From Delphinapterus leucas (lineage: Eukaryota; Chordata; Mammalia; Artiodactyla; Monodontidae): a stretch of 64,000 nucleotides of DNA. The position numbers and the translations under genes were made by a program. Of this stretch, positions 44,730 to 56,184 are shown in pieces. Below the pieces are notes generated by a model. The model saw nothing but the letters and a program-made list of their open reading frames with translations. It was not told where the DNA came from and did no database searches. Positions within the stretch are counted from its first letter, which is position 1. Every line of letters starts with the position of its first letter. The DNA lies in assembly GCF_002288925.2 (NCBI RefSeq), contig NW_022098062.1, positions 7,695,681 through 7,759,680 of the forward strand, in the 5' to 3' direction.

Positions 44730-46417
44730 AAGTTTTTGTCTACTGACTGTGTATGTATAGCATTTGTATGCAGAATGAACAGGAACAAGAAAAGATGGGA
44801 ATTAAGGAAGCAGTTCAAATGGTCATGAAGCCATTCTTCTAAACCTTAAAAACCTCATGTCTATGAAAATCATGGAAATGACATTTAAAATGATCAAAAC
44901 AGCCTTGCAAAGGAAAGAGAACCCCGGCTTCCACCACCTTCTAAAAGATGCCCTCTGAACTGCCTCCTTGCCGGCTTCCTGCTTCACTCCTTCTGTCCTC
45001 CTGCAGGAGGATTCTCCACTGACAGTGACCACGGAGGGGGCAGGAGGCCAAGGAGGATTTCGTTTCCGTGAGGACTACTTTGCAATTGCCCAGTGCCAGC
45101 AATACATACGCAGCTCTGTGTAGAGAGGAGTTTGCATTGAATCTGATAGAAAGGAAACTCAGAAAAACCTCTGTCAGAAATGACAGCTCTTGACAAGATG
45201 AAAGGAAGTGTCTTGCTCAGATCTTCACTTAAAACAATCTGGAGATCCATTAGTATTCATGGAGGAGATGCAGCATGGAACAAGTGCAGCCCCATGAATA
45301 AAATTAAAACTGGTATTGACTCTGGCACAGAAGGAGGGTGGGAGGGGGCTGCCGGGAGCTGGCTGGGCTTCCACAGCCTTGATTCTTAGTGGCCAGATGT
45401 GACCCATTCAAGGCACTGCATGTACGTTTCAATGGGGCGATTTACCGTTGTCAACAGCTGCCCATCACCATGCCTTTCAGCCAACCGCATCCACCTTCTG
45501 ATATCCAGGAGTGAAGTCAGCCTCAGATACCTCCTTTGTTCGTCCCAACATCATCCCAGGTGGACCCTGTCCAGGTGCTGCTTCCAACCGGCTCCTGATT
45601 CGGCTCCATTCTGTGTTATGATTCTTACCCTGACCTTTGAGGTCCCTGTTGGTATTTGTTCTCACTAATTCTGATACTTGTCTCTTCTTAAGGCCTTTGG
45701 TTTTTATGTTTTCCCCTCCCCATCCTGCCAGCCCATTCTACTTGAGACCACAGAACACCCAGGCCTGGACTTCCTGAGCTCCAACCCCAGCTCAAGCCCA
45801 GTCTGCTTTGTCCGTAAGTTGAAACTTTTTGTACAAGTGGGCAATAGGGTAGGGCCATCTTCCTCAAACTGTCCCTGCAAAACCCATCAGGCTGGTCATC
45901 CCCAAGGGTGTCATGCCCACCTACAAGGGATCAGGAAGGAAAAGGGAGATATTTTTCCAGGAAAAAAGCGTTGAAATATTTCACTTGCCTCTTCTTGGCT
46001 CCCTTTCATGGTTCCTACAGGGTTAGGGTGACCCGGTTCTTTGGAGGTCTGATATGTGCTCAGCGCTTATTTGCAAGGCCGTGTTAGCCCCTAATTGCAT
46101 TTGCAGCTGCAGCTCTTGACTCCAGAAGGTGGTCCCCTGTTCAGAAAACCACCTCCGTCTGTCGCTGCAGCCCGTATGTTTCCCATTTCCTAGACCCGCC
46201 TGAGCAGCTGTCTCCAATGAGCCGCAGACAAGATTTCTTCTCCAGAGAATCCAAGCTGAGCAGGGCATTCCTAAGAGCAACATCCAGCGCCAGGACGGGG
46301 CCTGGGTGCTGTGAGCACTGGGGGCCCGGGAGAAAGCAAGCGGTCACTTGGCAGGGGCCCTGCCCCATGCTGGAGGGACCTTACCAGCTAACCTCCAAAA
46401 TGACAAAGGCACCATTT
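44730..46417. other. Unique block with candidate exon and CNE
   Basis: About 1.7 kb without recognised repeats, the longest such stretch in this part. The part at 45080-45330 is complex, with homeobox-like cores (atccattagtattcatgg). A candidate exon is listed separately. No ORF gives a protein I can identify. Confidence 0.4.
45732..45813 (+). other. Candidate 82-nt exon (non-coding or unknown)
   Basis: A pyrimidine tract (ttttcccctccccatcctgccag) ends in AG at 45730-45731. The segment between is 82 nt, and TCC|GTAAGT, a strong donor match, follows at 45814. One frame is open across it (PILLETTEHPGLDFLSSNP...), but I recognise no protein. It could be an exon of a long non-coding RNA or a decoy. 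Confidence 0.25.
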
Positions 46418-46429
46418 CCAGCCACTCTT

Positions 46430-46632
46430 TTTTTTGTTTTTTGCAGTACGCGGGCCTCTCACTGCTGCGGCCCCTCCCGTTGCGGAGCACAGGCTCCGGA
46501 CGCAGGCTCAGCGGCCATGGCTCACGGGCCCAGCCGCTCGGTGGCATGTGGGATATTCCCGGACCGGGGCACGAACCCACATCCCCTGCATCGGCAGGCG
46601 GACTCTCAACAACTGCGCCACTAGGGAAGCCC
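46430..46632 (-). mobile_element. CHR SINE (tRNA-derived, cetacean), reverse
   Basis: Poly(T) then gcagtacgcgggcctctcac, ending ctagggaagcc, the reverse complement of the CHR SINE. Exact 12-bp target duplication ccagccactctt at 46418-46429 and 46633-46644. Many CpGs are intact, so it is among the younger copies here. ORFs at 46217-46668 are products of this SINE. Confidence 0.97.
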
Positions 46633-46644
46633 CCAGCCACTCTT

Positions 46645-47420
46645 AATACAGTTTTCATGTTTATTTAATGATAAAGGACAAAAATGACTCTCTCAGGAAT
46701 GTTCAGGGACTCCAGAAAATGCTATTACAGACCCACTTGCCCTCACACCCCCCTTACTTCCCCACCCCCTCACCTGACTTTACTCTCCGGCCTTCTGCTC
46801 TATTCTCACCTCACGTGACAGCATTCCCTCTCCTCATCTTTGCCTCTTGAAGGTTCACACTGAGCCTGAACAAAATAACTGGTTCGACTTGACTGTGGCT
46901 CTGCTTTTCAGAAGATGTGTACATGGCTCTTGGTCTCACTGAGGTCAGAGGCTAAAGCCCTTCATGATGGAATGACAGCAATCCTCTTAAGGCCTGAGAA
47001 CCCAGGCTCTGGAAGCCATGGGACCCTGGAGCTCTGGACAGCTACTGTGTGCACATAATTACTCTGACTGTGAGTCTCCCCATTGACTGTAGCCTATACC
47101 TGAAAAGGATCGGTTTGTAGCCGGTTTGGAAAGAGCAGCTAACTCTTCTTTCTGTTGTCATCTGGTTAACTTCAGATGTTCCCATGTCCTCGAAAAATGA
47201 TTCAGACCTAATATGATGCCTCTCTTAACTAAGCTGCGTTTAACAAGGTCACTTCTGTACCCCGTCACCTTCCAGAAGCTGCTACCAGAAGACGCGGCCG
47301 GAAAAGTTGGATGATAGTCATTTTGGTGATAGAGGTGGAGACACCTTGGTGATATTAACCAGTCGTAAAGACTGGATCTCTCCTCTGAATGATGTAAGTA
47401 CTCTCTTAATGATGCAAGTA
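46645..47420. other. No gene or clear repeat
   Basis: Unique sequence, pyrimidine-rich at 46730-46850. No recognisable protein or repeat. Confidence 0.45.
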
Positions 47421-47424
47421 CTTC

Positions 47425-47640
47425 TGTAGTACTTACTATGTGCCTTGCATTGTACTATACACTCTACAGGTATTATTAACCCACTTGATCCCCACAACAA
47501 CCCTTTGAAGCAAGTTCTCTCATCTGTATATTTTAGATGTAGAAGCTGGCAGAGAGGTGAAGGAACCTTGTGTACTAGCAAGTAATGATGCCTGATTGAA
47601 GCATGGAAATCTGGCTTTACAATTCAGGTCCCAAAAGTAT
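47425..47640 (-). mobile_element. MIR SINE
   Basis: Reverse MIR: gtagtacttactatgtgcct, cttgatccccacaacaaccc, then gaagcatggaaatctggctt at the tRNA side. Confidence 0.8.
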
Positions 47641-47644
47641 CAGA

Positions 47645-47875
47645 ATAAAATTCTTTCTATGACAACATGCCCTCATCCATTTATTATGTGTTGCTGATTA
47701 TTCACCGTTGGTCATTTTTGGTGTCTATGTTTCATCTGTAATTAAATCGTAAGATATTTGAAGGCCAAGGCCATGTTTGAGGCATCTTCGTATTTCTCAC
47801 AGCATTCTTATTATTTATTATTATTTCTCACAGTGTCTTACATCTCTAATTGCTTAATAAATGATTACTGATTAA
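47645..47875 (+). mobile_element. L2 3' end
   Basis: Forward L2 tail: gtaagatatttgaaggccaa, ttgcttaataaatgattactg. Diverged. Confidence 0.6.
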
Positions 47876-48285
47876 CGTGGTGAAGAGAAAAAAAGAAATT
47901 AATCTAACCAATTTCAGTCTTTTCTATAAGTTATTGTGCCTCCTGAGAATCTCTCCAAGAATATACTTTGCTCCCCCAGGAGAAGTTATTTTTAAAACTA
48001 AATAACCAAGTACTTAAGAAAAATTCATCCCTCCTGATGAACTGATGCTCGTGCTGTTTCCCTTTTTATTTCTGCTGCCAAGAAGCTCAAGGCTATTTTT
48101 TTTTTTTCTTTAGAAGACTTGTTATATTTAGTCTAAATATTCTGGTACAATTATATCCCCCTTTTTATTTGACCTTAAATATGTGTTATCCTTGTACTCA
48201 TATTAATAGCTTTATGAATTTTTTATCCATGTATTTTATTATAAGCCAACTCACTTTCTTTTTGGATGTCTGATACTAGTCTGGA
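47876..48285. other. No gene or clear repeat
   Basis: AT-rich unique sequence with a poly(T) run at 48097-48109. Confidence 0.5.
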
Positions 48286-48287
48286 GT

Positions 48288-48428
48288 AGGTGGACCTCAA
48301 TTTCCTCATCTGTAAAATGGGTAATACAATAGTCCCTACATCACAGGGTCGTTGTGAGGATCATATGAATTGAAACTTGAAACACCGGAGAAAGAGCCTG
48401 GCATATTATAAACACTCAAATGTTAAGG
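48288..48428 (+). mobile_element. MIR SINE
   Basis: Forward MIR core: cctcaatttcctcatctgta, aaaatgggtaatacaatag and gggtcgttgtgaggatcata. Confidence 0.8.
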
Positions 48429-48524
48429 AAGATGAGAAGAGGGAGGAAGGAAAACCAGAATATTCTTCTAGGTGTCCGTAGAACATTTATGTGCATGTGT
48501 GTTGAAAATAATTTATACCTCTAA

Positions 48525-49322
48525 GCCAGGACTCTTTCCTGAACTTCAGCCTTGCATATCTAACCACCTATGTGTTACTTTCACTTCTATATCTAATAGG
48601 CACCTCAAACATGTCCCGAACTGAACTCCTTATATTACCATCCCAAATATTTCCTTCCTACAGTCTTCTTCCTCATTTCAGACAAATGGAAACCCCACTC
48701 TTCCACTTAGGCCCAAAACTTTAAATCTCCTTTAAATCTGCTTCTCTCACACCCCACATCCGATCCATCAGGAAATACTTCGGCTCTACCTTCAAAATAG
48801 ACCCAGAAGTTGACCACTTCTCACCCCTTTATTCCCGTCACCCAACTCAAGGACACCTGGATTCTTGCAGTAGCTTCCTAACAGGTTATATCTTTCCCAG
48901 TCCCCAGCCCCATCCATCTGTTTCCAAAGCAGCACCCAGAGTGATCCTGCCCAAATATGACTCAGCTTCTCATTTCACTCATAGCAGAAGCCAAAGCCTT
49001 TACCGTGACCTACCAGGCCCCAGATGACCTGTCCTATAGTTTATAGGTCCCCCCCTGACCCTCAACCCTTCCTGGTCACTCACCTCCTGCCCTTCCTTGA
49101 GACAGGTAGGCACGCCCTCACGTCAAACTGTTTTTTCTTCCCTCTTCCCTAGATTCCTGAAGGCTCTCTCTTACCACCTTTAGGTCTTAAATATCACCTC
49201 ATAGGCTCGCCCCTAACCACTCTGTCTAAAATCACAAGCCCCCCAACACACACACAGACACCCTACCCTTCTGCTCTGCTTTATTTTCTCTGAGAAGCAC
49301 TTAACACCATGCAACATTCTAT
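48525..49322 (+). mobile_element. L2 LINE, ORF2 end to 3' UTR (part 1)
   Basis: Forward L2 coding remnant: acaccccacatccgatccat, ggattcttgcagtagcttcc, agcagcacccagagtgatcc, ggtcttaaatatcacctcat, then the 3' UTR. Stops and frameshifts are frequent. It continues at 49572 and 50215. Confidence 0.88.
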
Positions 49323-49327
49323 AGAGA

Positions 49328-49570
49328 GACAAGATAGAGCTTACTGATCAAGTTCATGAAATCTAGAGCCAAATTACCTAGGCTGAGTCACAGCTCCACC
49401 CATTAAGAGCTGTGTGATCTTTGGCAAGTTAATAAGCCTTTCTGTGCCTCCGCTTCTTCATCTTTAAAATGAGGTTGTTGGGATGATTAAATGAGGTAAC
49501 ATATATAAAGCATCTAGAGCAATGCCTGGCATAAAGCAAGCACTCTATAAGCATTAGCTACTATTTATTT
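49328..49570 (+). mobile_element. MIR SINE inside L2
   Basis: Complete forward MIR: acctaggctgagtcacagct, gtgatctttggcaagttaat, ggttgttgggatgattaaat, ataaagcaagcactctataag. Confidence 0.88.
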
Positions 49571-49571
49571 G

Positions 49572-49734
49572 GTTTATTATGTGTCTCTTCCACTAGAATG
49601 CAAATTTCCATATAAAAGGCAGTGTCATGTGTGGTATTTTAACTGAATGAAAGATTCTTTAAGTTCTATAGTGTTTTACAATTTTCAAAAGTTTCACATA
49701 CATGATTTCATATAATCCCATGATAACTCTTTTT
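49572..49734 (+). mobile_element. L2 3' UTR (part 2)
   Basis: The sequence gtgtctcttccactagaatg then caaatttccatataaaaggc continues the L2 3' UTR. The rest up to 49734 is weakly MIR- or L2-like. Confidence 0.6.
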
Positions 49735-50214
49735 TCCCTACCCCTGTCATGCCCTCCCACCTTCCCTCTCCCCACTGGTAACCACTAGTTTGTTCTCTAT
49801 ATCTGTGAGTCTGTTTCTTTTGTGTTTTATTCACTAGTATGTTGTATTCTTTAGATTCCACATATAAGTGGTATCATATAGTATTTAGCTTTCTCCATCT
49901 GACTTATTTCACTTAGCATAATGCCTTCCAAGTCCATCCATGTTGCTGCAAATAGCAAAATTTCATGCTCTCTTATGGCTGAGTAGTACTCCGTTATAGA
50001 TGTACCACACCTTCTTTATCCTTTCATCTGTTGATGGACCCTTAGGTTGCTTCCATGTCCTGGCAATTGTAAGTAATGCTGCTATGAACACTGAGGAATC
50101 TTTTCAAGTTAGTGTTTTTGGTTTTTTCGGGCACACGCCCAGGAGTGGAATTGCTGAGTCACATAGTAGCTCTATTTTTAGTTTTTGGAGAAACCTCCAT
50201 ACTGTCTTCAGTGT
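49735..50214 (-). mobile_element. L1 3' part, older type
   Basis: Reverse-strand L1: ggtaaccactagtttgttct, attccacatataagtggtat, ctgttgatggacccttaggt, then aggagtggaattgctgagtc. It lacks its poly(T) start, so the 3' end is lost. The forward ORF at 50000-50284 is a shadow. Confidence 0.85.
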
Positions 50215-50305
50215 TGTGTGTTTTGTTCATTGCTCTGTTACCAGTACCAGGGAAAGTGCCTGGCATTCCTTAGGTGCTCAGTAAATGTTTGTGAGATGAA
50301 TGAAG
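50215..50305 (+). mobile_element. L2 3' terminus (part 3)
   Basis: The sequence ttgttcattgctctgttacc, aaagtgcctggcattcctta, ggtgctcagtaaatgtttgt, gagatgaatgaa completes the L2 3' end. Confidence 0.8.
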
Positions 50306-51560
50306 CTAGACCCTGGGAGAGACATCATAGGCACAGACTTAGCAGTCATTTTTTAAGAAATGACACGAAGTTTTAAAAGTGAGGAACAGAATAGAGAGAA
50401 AGGAACTAGAATGTAAAAAGAAATTAAGGTCTGAAATTTTACTTTTTCTTGACATCTGTAAGAAGAAGTAGAAGTAGGAGAATCAACAAATAGAAGTAGA
50501 AGAAGAATCAACAAATGAGGCCAAGAAATGGCCACCAAGCCTGGATGAGACTTGAGAGAGTAAAAAAAAAAAAAAAAAGTCATAAAAACCAGGGGAAAAA
50601 AACCTTTAAGAAGTGAGGGTGAGAAACAGCACTGAACATTAACAAGAGAGGGACCAGATTGGGGTCCAGGTATGACCCCTGGATCTGGCAAGCAAAAGAG
50701 CACCAGATACTCCCAAAAAAGCAAATTTAGGAACAAGGTAGGAAGGAAGCCAAGACCAAACTAAGCCAAGGAGAAACGGCAGATTAGGAAGAGGAAGCAG
50801 CAACTATTGACTATTTTTGACATAAGCAGTGAAAGCAAATGGAAACAAATGAAAGAGGAAAGCTGTCAAAATAGAACTCTTCTCACTTCACACAAAGCCA
50901 GTCTTCACTATGACTTTTCACATTGTTTTCAAGGGAAGCATTGTTATAATTTACTAAGTATCTATTTAATACATTTACTGATCACTACTTATGTACTGTT
51001 TTTACATGTAGAAACTCTCTCCCTCTCCATCTCTTTCTCATTTTATATTAGAAGAGTATTTTTTATTTTTTTTTTAAGAATATGTGTAGTTTGGGTATAT
51101 GTGTATATAACTGGCTTCCAAACAAGATTGGTGGGTAACCTTTATAAACTCTCATTTTCTTTTCCCTCTTAGGACTCAAAATCTCTTTGTGGACTGAATC
51201 CATAAATAAATGATATGTCCAGATTGGAAAAAAAAAAATGCTGTGTTCTGAAATGTAGTGGCTTGAAAGAATACCCAATCCTCACCTAACCTACACAGGT
51301 ACTAACTGATTTTCTCAATTCTTTCAAGGCAACAGAAACAACTAGAACTGCAACTCCAGTCCATCTCTTTTGTTGTCTGTGCTGTGCTACAATAGTTGCA
51401 ACCAGCGAACAGCAAGGGGGCCCATGGGCAGCAGCAGGCCTCTTGGGCTCCCTGTAATGGACTGCAGAGAAATGGGAGAATACAGAAGCCAAATCCTGGA
51501 GGGCCTCTGGCCTGCACAGAGGCCAGAGGAGTGTGCCAGCTCCCCAGAGTTCTGCTCTGG
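50306..51560. other. No gene or clear repeat
   Basis: Unique sequence with poly(A) at 50563-50578 and poly(T) at 51066-51075. ORFs at 50353-50736 (reverse) and 50807-51172 (forward) are of low complexity or unrecognised. Overlapping ORFs at 51286-51612 on both strands cancel one another as evidence. Confidence 0.45.
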
Positions 51561-52620
51561 AGTTAAATCCATAACACGACCAGGTTGTAAATTTCAGGCT
51601 ATAGTTCATTAACTCCAGAAGTTCAAAACGATACCCCTGCTTGCCCAGTCGATGCAGCTGAGAGTTTTCTCGGCATGTGATGATCCATCAGCAATTGGAT
51701 TCCAATATCTTTTGCTTCATTAATAGAGTCACACAGGCCCCTCCTATGGAGCTGAGTCAGGCTCCTGCCTACGTGCCTGCTTGTGGCCGTGATTGTGCAG
51801 GGCTGTATTTTGAGCCTCAAGCTACAGGCAGACCCCAGGTGCACATTTTCCTGAACACTGCTAGCCCAGGATCTCCAGTTTGACCAAAGTTAACATGAAA
51901 ATGCTTTCCATAGGGCTGGTTTAGCTTTAACAAGATGATCCCAGTGCCGATTCAAGGCAGTGCAGGTCTTAGGAAACCCTATGCAGTTTTAGGAATCTGT
52001 ATTACCTCCTAAAACTCGTATCTGGGGCCTAGTTCACTTTCAGCCTGATGGTTATTTACAGTCTAGGAGGCATGTCACTGGCCCACTGGGACCCTGGGAA
52101 GTAACCTCCCTACACATGTTCCCCAGGCAGTAAGCATCCACCAGGATGAGGCAGGGGCAAATCATGCCAACAATGACCATGAGCCACAGCTAAGAAGGGG
52201 ATGCTAGGATCAGAGTTTGTTAGGCTGAGTGCGAGCCACAGCAGCCGAAAGCATGGTGAACCACGGATGTGAGCGCCATCCATGTTCAGGGGACAGTGGT
52301 CACTGTCAAGACAGGAAACCACAATCTAACACTAGGTCTAAGGACAAGCTTGAACTTGGACATAAGGCAAAACCAAAGCCAGGAGCCAAACTATACAAGA
52401 TCGAGGGCAGCCGTGAAGGCACTGGATTCTAAGCTCTATGCTATAAACATGGCTTCTTGTCCTGGCTTGCAGTCACAGGGTGGGATCCTGGCTTACCCGC
52501 ACAGAGTCAGGAGGCTGCCCCTTCTCTTCCCCAGATTCCCTTCCCCCACGCAGACAGCCCTTGTAACAATGAGGGTCTGCAATAGAGACAGGAGGGCACC
52601 ACCGCCACGATTTCCAAAAC
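51561..52620. other. Unique block, candidate conserved non-coding DNA
   Basis: No repeat is recognised over about 1 kb. The part at 51570-51800 is complex, with homeobox-like cores (cagcaattggattccaat, cttcattaatagag). It is a plausible conserved enhancer by inference only. Confidence 0.35.
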
Positions 52621-53190
52621 CTTTGTGAAATTCAAATGAGGCTCTTTTCCTTAGCAACCCTCTCCCAGTGGGAATTCATTCTTTTTTTCCAGCTCCTAAA
52701 GTATCTTGCCTTCTACACCACTGAAACTACATATATTGTGGACCCCGTAAACCTCCATTACCCATAAGCAGTAGTAACATTTTCTGCCTTCTGTTAATAA
52801 ATTGTTCCTCTCTTTGCACAGCAGAGAAAAGATGAAGACGAAATTGGGGGGGAATTATTTCCCAAGTATTGTTTCTCTAACAATAACAAGCCCTGCTCCT
52901 GAGAACTCTATTTTGCTTAATACTTTCTTTCTGCAAAGTGGTAAAATGTGACAGTGTAATAACCCAAAAAGCAGTGTGAAGGGCCTGATTCCCCAAAGTG
53001 TCCACTGAGAAAACAGACAAGTGTTTCCATCAAGAAGGAATTGTGTGTATTGAGAGAAGCTAAGTGCACAAAATAAGGGTCTGCTTCAAGTGGGTTCCAG
53101 ATGTCAAGGATTAAATGTTTGGATACTTTGCTTCACAATAGAAGCATTTGCAGGAAGAATGGGGCACTGTTTCTTTCCTTAATTGGGATA
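52621..53190. other. No gene or clear repeat
   Basis: Unique AT-moderate sequence between the GC-richer block and a CA repeat; nothing assigned. Confidence 0.45.
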
Positions 53191-53192
53191 AT

Positions 53193-53221
53193 GCACACAC
53201 ACACACACACACACACACACA
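53193..53221. repeat. (CA)n microsatellite
   Basis: About 14 uninterrupted CA units. Confidence 0.96.
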
Positions 53222-53689
53222 GCAAGTGTGTGTCTTCTTCAGTATAAAAAGAAAAATGGCTGGTTTAAACATAAAAAAGCACCTGGCCAAAAAACAAGCA
53301 ATAATGCTGAACAAAAGCAGAATAGACTTCAAAGGCAGTGGGCCTTGGAGTTAGATACTGGGGAGAACCTGCAGACATCTTGTGTCTGAACCCCTGAGAC
53401 ATAGAGCCAACAGGTATTTTGAAGATGGATCCAGGGTGACCTTTGTAAGTCAGTTCAAATACCTGCCAACGTCAGACTGGTGGAGTGGACTGGCTAGATC
53501 ATCGTCTCCGCGGACTCTGGAAAAGACTTTCTTCTCTCAGTTCCTTGTGATTTCCCCTTTTTCTAGTTCCTGACTCCTCCCCAACATACCTTTGGATCAC
53601 ATCATGTCCTGGCATCACCTTGCCAGGTGGGAAGAATGCTTGCAGGGGCTGAGAGATGGGGATGCGTCCTAAAGTGGTCAGAGGGGTCC
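53222..53689. other. No gene; weak repeat traces
   Basis: Unassigned sequence. The part at 53335-53420 hints at a forward MIR (gggccttggagttagatact), too weak to call. Confidence 0.4.
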
Positions 53690-54208
53690 ATCAATGGAGG
53701 AATGCATAAAGATTCCATATATACAATGGAATATTATGCTGCTGTAAAAAAGAATGAAATAATGCCTTTTGCAGTGACATGGATAGACCTAGAGTTTGTC
53801 ACACTGAGTGAAATAAGTCAGACAAAGAAAGACAGATATCATACGATATTGCATATAAGTGGAATCTAAAAAAAAAAACACGGTACAAGTGAACCTATTT
53901 ACAAAACAGAAATAGAATCACAGATGAGGAAAACAAAATTATGGTTACCAACGGGAAAAGCAGGGGGATAGATTGGGAGATTGGGATTGACATATCCACA
54001 CTACTATATGTAAAACAGATAACTAATAAGCACCTGCTGTACAGCACAGGGAACTCTACTCGATACTCTGTAATGGCCTACATGGGAAAAGAATCTAAAA
54101 AAGAGTGGATATAGGTACATGTATAACTGATTCACTTTGCTGTACAGCAGAAACTAACATCACATTGTAAATCAACTATACTCCAATAAAAATTAATTTA
54201 AAAAAGAA
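53690..54208 (+). mobile_element. L1 3' end, older cetartiodactyl type
   Basis: Begins in the ORF2 tail (ccatcaatggaggaatgcat; translation YTMEYYAAVKKNEIMPFAV), passes aactaataagcacctgctgt, and ends attgtaaatcaactatactc then aataaaaattaattt. Same class as the reverse copy at 1900. Confidence 0.9.
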
Positions 54209-54477
54209 GCAGTCAGAGGATGATTTGCCATGAGAGAAAACCAGGATACTGGTCTGAAAATGCAAAAATCACCAGCAGTAAGACAGGAGTTTGTATCACA
54301 TCCTAAGTGGTAAATGCAGCAAGTTTGAGGCAGACACAGAATGAGACGCAAATTCAGGTTGGGCAGAGAGATCAGGGCTCAGACAGAACCTCTGAGCCAG
54401 GCAGGGCTGCAGCGTCTGGCCAGACATGTTGTGTCCTGTACATGGTGCCTTCTTGCATTAATGGTACCACTTCTTCA

Positions 54478-54930
54478 CTCTGTACCTTGTGACTCAATAG
54501 TTCCTCTCACCAAAGAGTCCAATTGTAGTTCCCTACTCTTTGACTTTGGATTTGGCCATGTGACTCGTTCTGGCCGGTGGAATGTTAGCCAACATAAGGG
54601 TCAAGGGCTTCAAAGCACTTGGGCCTGCTTTCAGCACTTGGACATTGTCAGGGGAATACTAGGCACGGACTAGCCTGTTAGCCCCAGGAGGGGGATGAGG
54701 TACTATGGAACAGGGGGAATTGCCCAGCTGAGCCTTGCCTAATCACGCAACCCGTGACCACTCCAACCATGCAAATGAGCCTCTCAGGAGATCAGCAGAA
54801 CTGCCCAGCTGAGCTCAGCCAACCCCTGATTAACCACCAGATTCACAAGAATGTAAGACTGCCACTTTAGGCCACAGAGTTTTGGTGTGGCCTGTTATAT
54901 GGCATTTGGTGGCAATAACTAACTGATACA
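54478..54930 (+). mobile_element. MaLR-type LTR
   Basis: The pattern ttctggccggtggaatgtta, cagctgagctcagccaaccc, aggccacagagttttggtgt and aactaactgataca at the end fits an ERVL-MaLR LTR. No internal sequence. Confidence 0.72.
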
Positions 54931-55046
54931 GATGTCCAGCTGAGGGGTGAAAATCCAGCCTGCGCTCTGCTGTGCAGCCTGCCCCTGAAGCTGTGTCCCC
55001 TGAGTAAAGGACTCTATTTTCTGACTTGCTCAAAGGCTCCGTGTGG

Positions 55047-55256
55047 GGCTTCCCTGGTGGCGCAGTGGCTGAGAGTCCGCCTGCCGATGCAGGGGACGCA
55101 GGTTCGTGCCCCGGTGGGGGAAGATCCCACATGCTGCGGAGCGGCTGGGCCCGTGAGCCATGGCCGCTGAGCCTGCGCGTCCGGAGCCTGTGCTCCGCAA
55201 CGGGAGAGGCCACAGCAGTGAGACACCCGCGTACCGCAAAAAAAAAAAAAAAAAAA
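55047..55256 (+). mobile_element. CHR SINE (tRNA-derived, cetacean)
   Basis: ggcttccctggtggcgcag, B box ggttcgtgcccc at about 55102, poly(A) of 20 bases. Exact 14-bp target duplication aaggctccgtgtgg at 55033-55046 and 55257-55270. CpGs are well kept, so it looks young. The 165-codon reverse ORF at 54830-55327 is this SINE read backwards. Confidence 0.97.
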
Positions 55257-55579
55257 AAGGCTCCGTGTGGGTTAGTGGCAGTTCCTGTAAAAATCAGTGC
55301 TGTCCATTCCCCACCTCTCTTCCCCATTCTCCCACTCCTCCCAGTTTAAAAGCCTCTTCTTAGCTTTCCTTGGCCTCCTCATATCAGCCTGAAAGCCAGC
55401 CTTCTCAGCCTCATTCTTGCTGACACTCTAGACTCTCCTACAACCTGTCCTTCTAAAGCTCTTTCTGTAACTGAGCAGGACCCTATGGGGCCTTCCTGGG
55501 ACAGACTCCTCCCCCACATTCTCTGCCGTAGCTCTTCTCTGAAGTACTTAGATAACACTCTCTGACGCACACTTCCTGA

Positions 55580-55908
55580 GTTGTTTCAAGATGCCAAAAC
55601 CACCACCAGATGGAAGAAATTAACTACTTGATGATCCTGAGCCCCAGACCTACTGGAACCTAAGGACTGATAACGTTAACCCCTGTGACACAGCCCTGTT
55701 ACCTCACCATCAACCAATCAGAGAACTGTGCACGAGCTGATTCCCCACCCCACCCCAACTCCCCTCCCTCACCTGGCCTTTAAAAATGCTTCCCCAGGCG
55801 TTCTGAGCACTAGCTGCCCTGCAGTAAACTCTGCGCTTTCCTTCACCACAAGCCGGTGTCAGTACATTGGCTTTGCTGTGCACGGGTGAGCGGACTCAAG
55901 TTTGGTTT
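55580..55908 (+). mobile_element. ERV class I-type LTR
   Basis: Promoter-like order: CCAAT box in caaccaatcagagaac (about 55713), TATA-like ggcctttaaaaatgc (about 55780), poly(A)-like cagtaaac (about 55823), and the end caagtttggtttggtaatg, a decayed form of the common ggttcggtaaca end. No internal retroviral genes adjoin it. The left end is approximate. Confidence 0.75.
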
Positions 55909-56184
55909 GGTAATGTTCCTGTGACCGTCCCCTGCCCCGGCCAGCCCCAGGCTTTGCTTTCTCTTTCTGCCTCTGCACAGTTGGATGAAGGGTCTGGCTG
56001 GTGAGTCTCCAGCAGCCATGGTCCCGCAGCGTGGCAGGATTGTTGTAAGCAGCTCTTTGCAGGAAACCGCTGTTAGCAGGAAGCCCCTTTCCTCGTCACT
56101 TTAGCAAAGCTATGTTGTAACTAACTTGTAACCAGCCATCCCCATGCTCTACTCATTTCCCTCAGCACACCTTTCAAATCTTTT

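Noticed and set aside
46217..46668. Forward ORFs of 106-135 codons
   Set aside because: They are driven by the reverse CHR SINE at 46430 and share peptides with ORFs at 30040, 38028 and 44459.
54830..55327. 165-codon reverse ORF
   Set aside because: It is mostly the CHR SINE at 55047 in reverse translation plus LTR sequence. Similar peptides recur at the other SINE copies.
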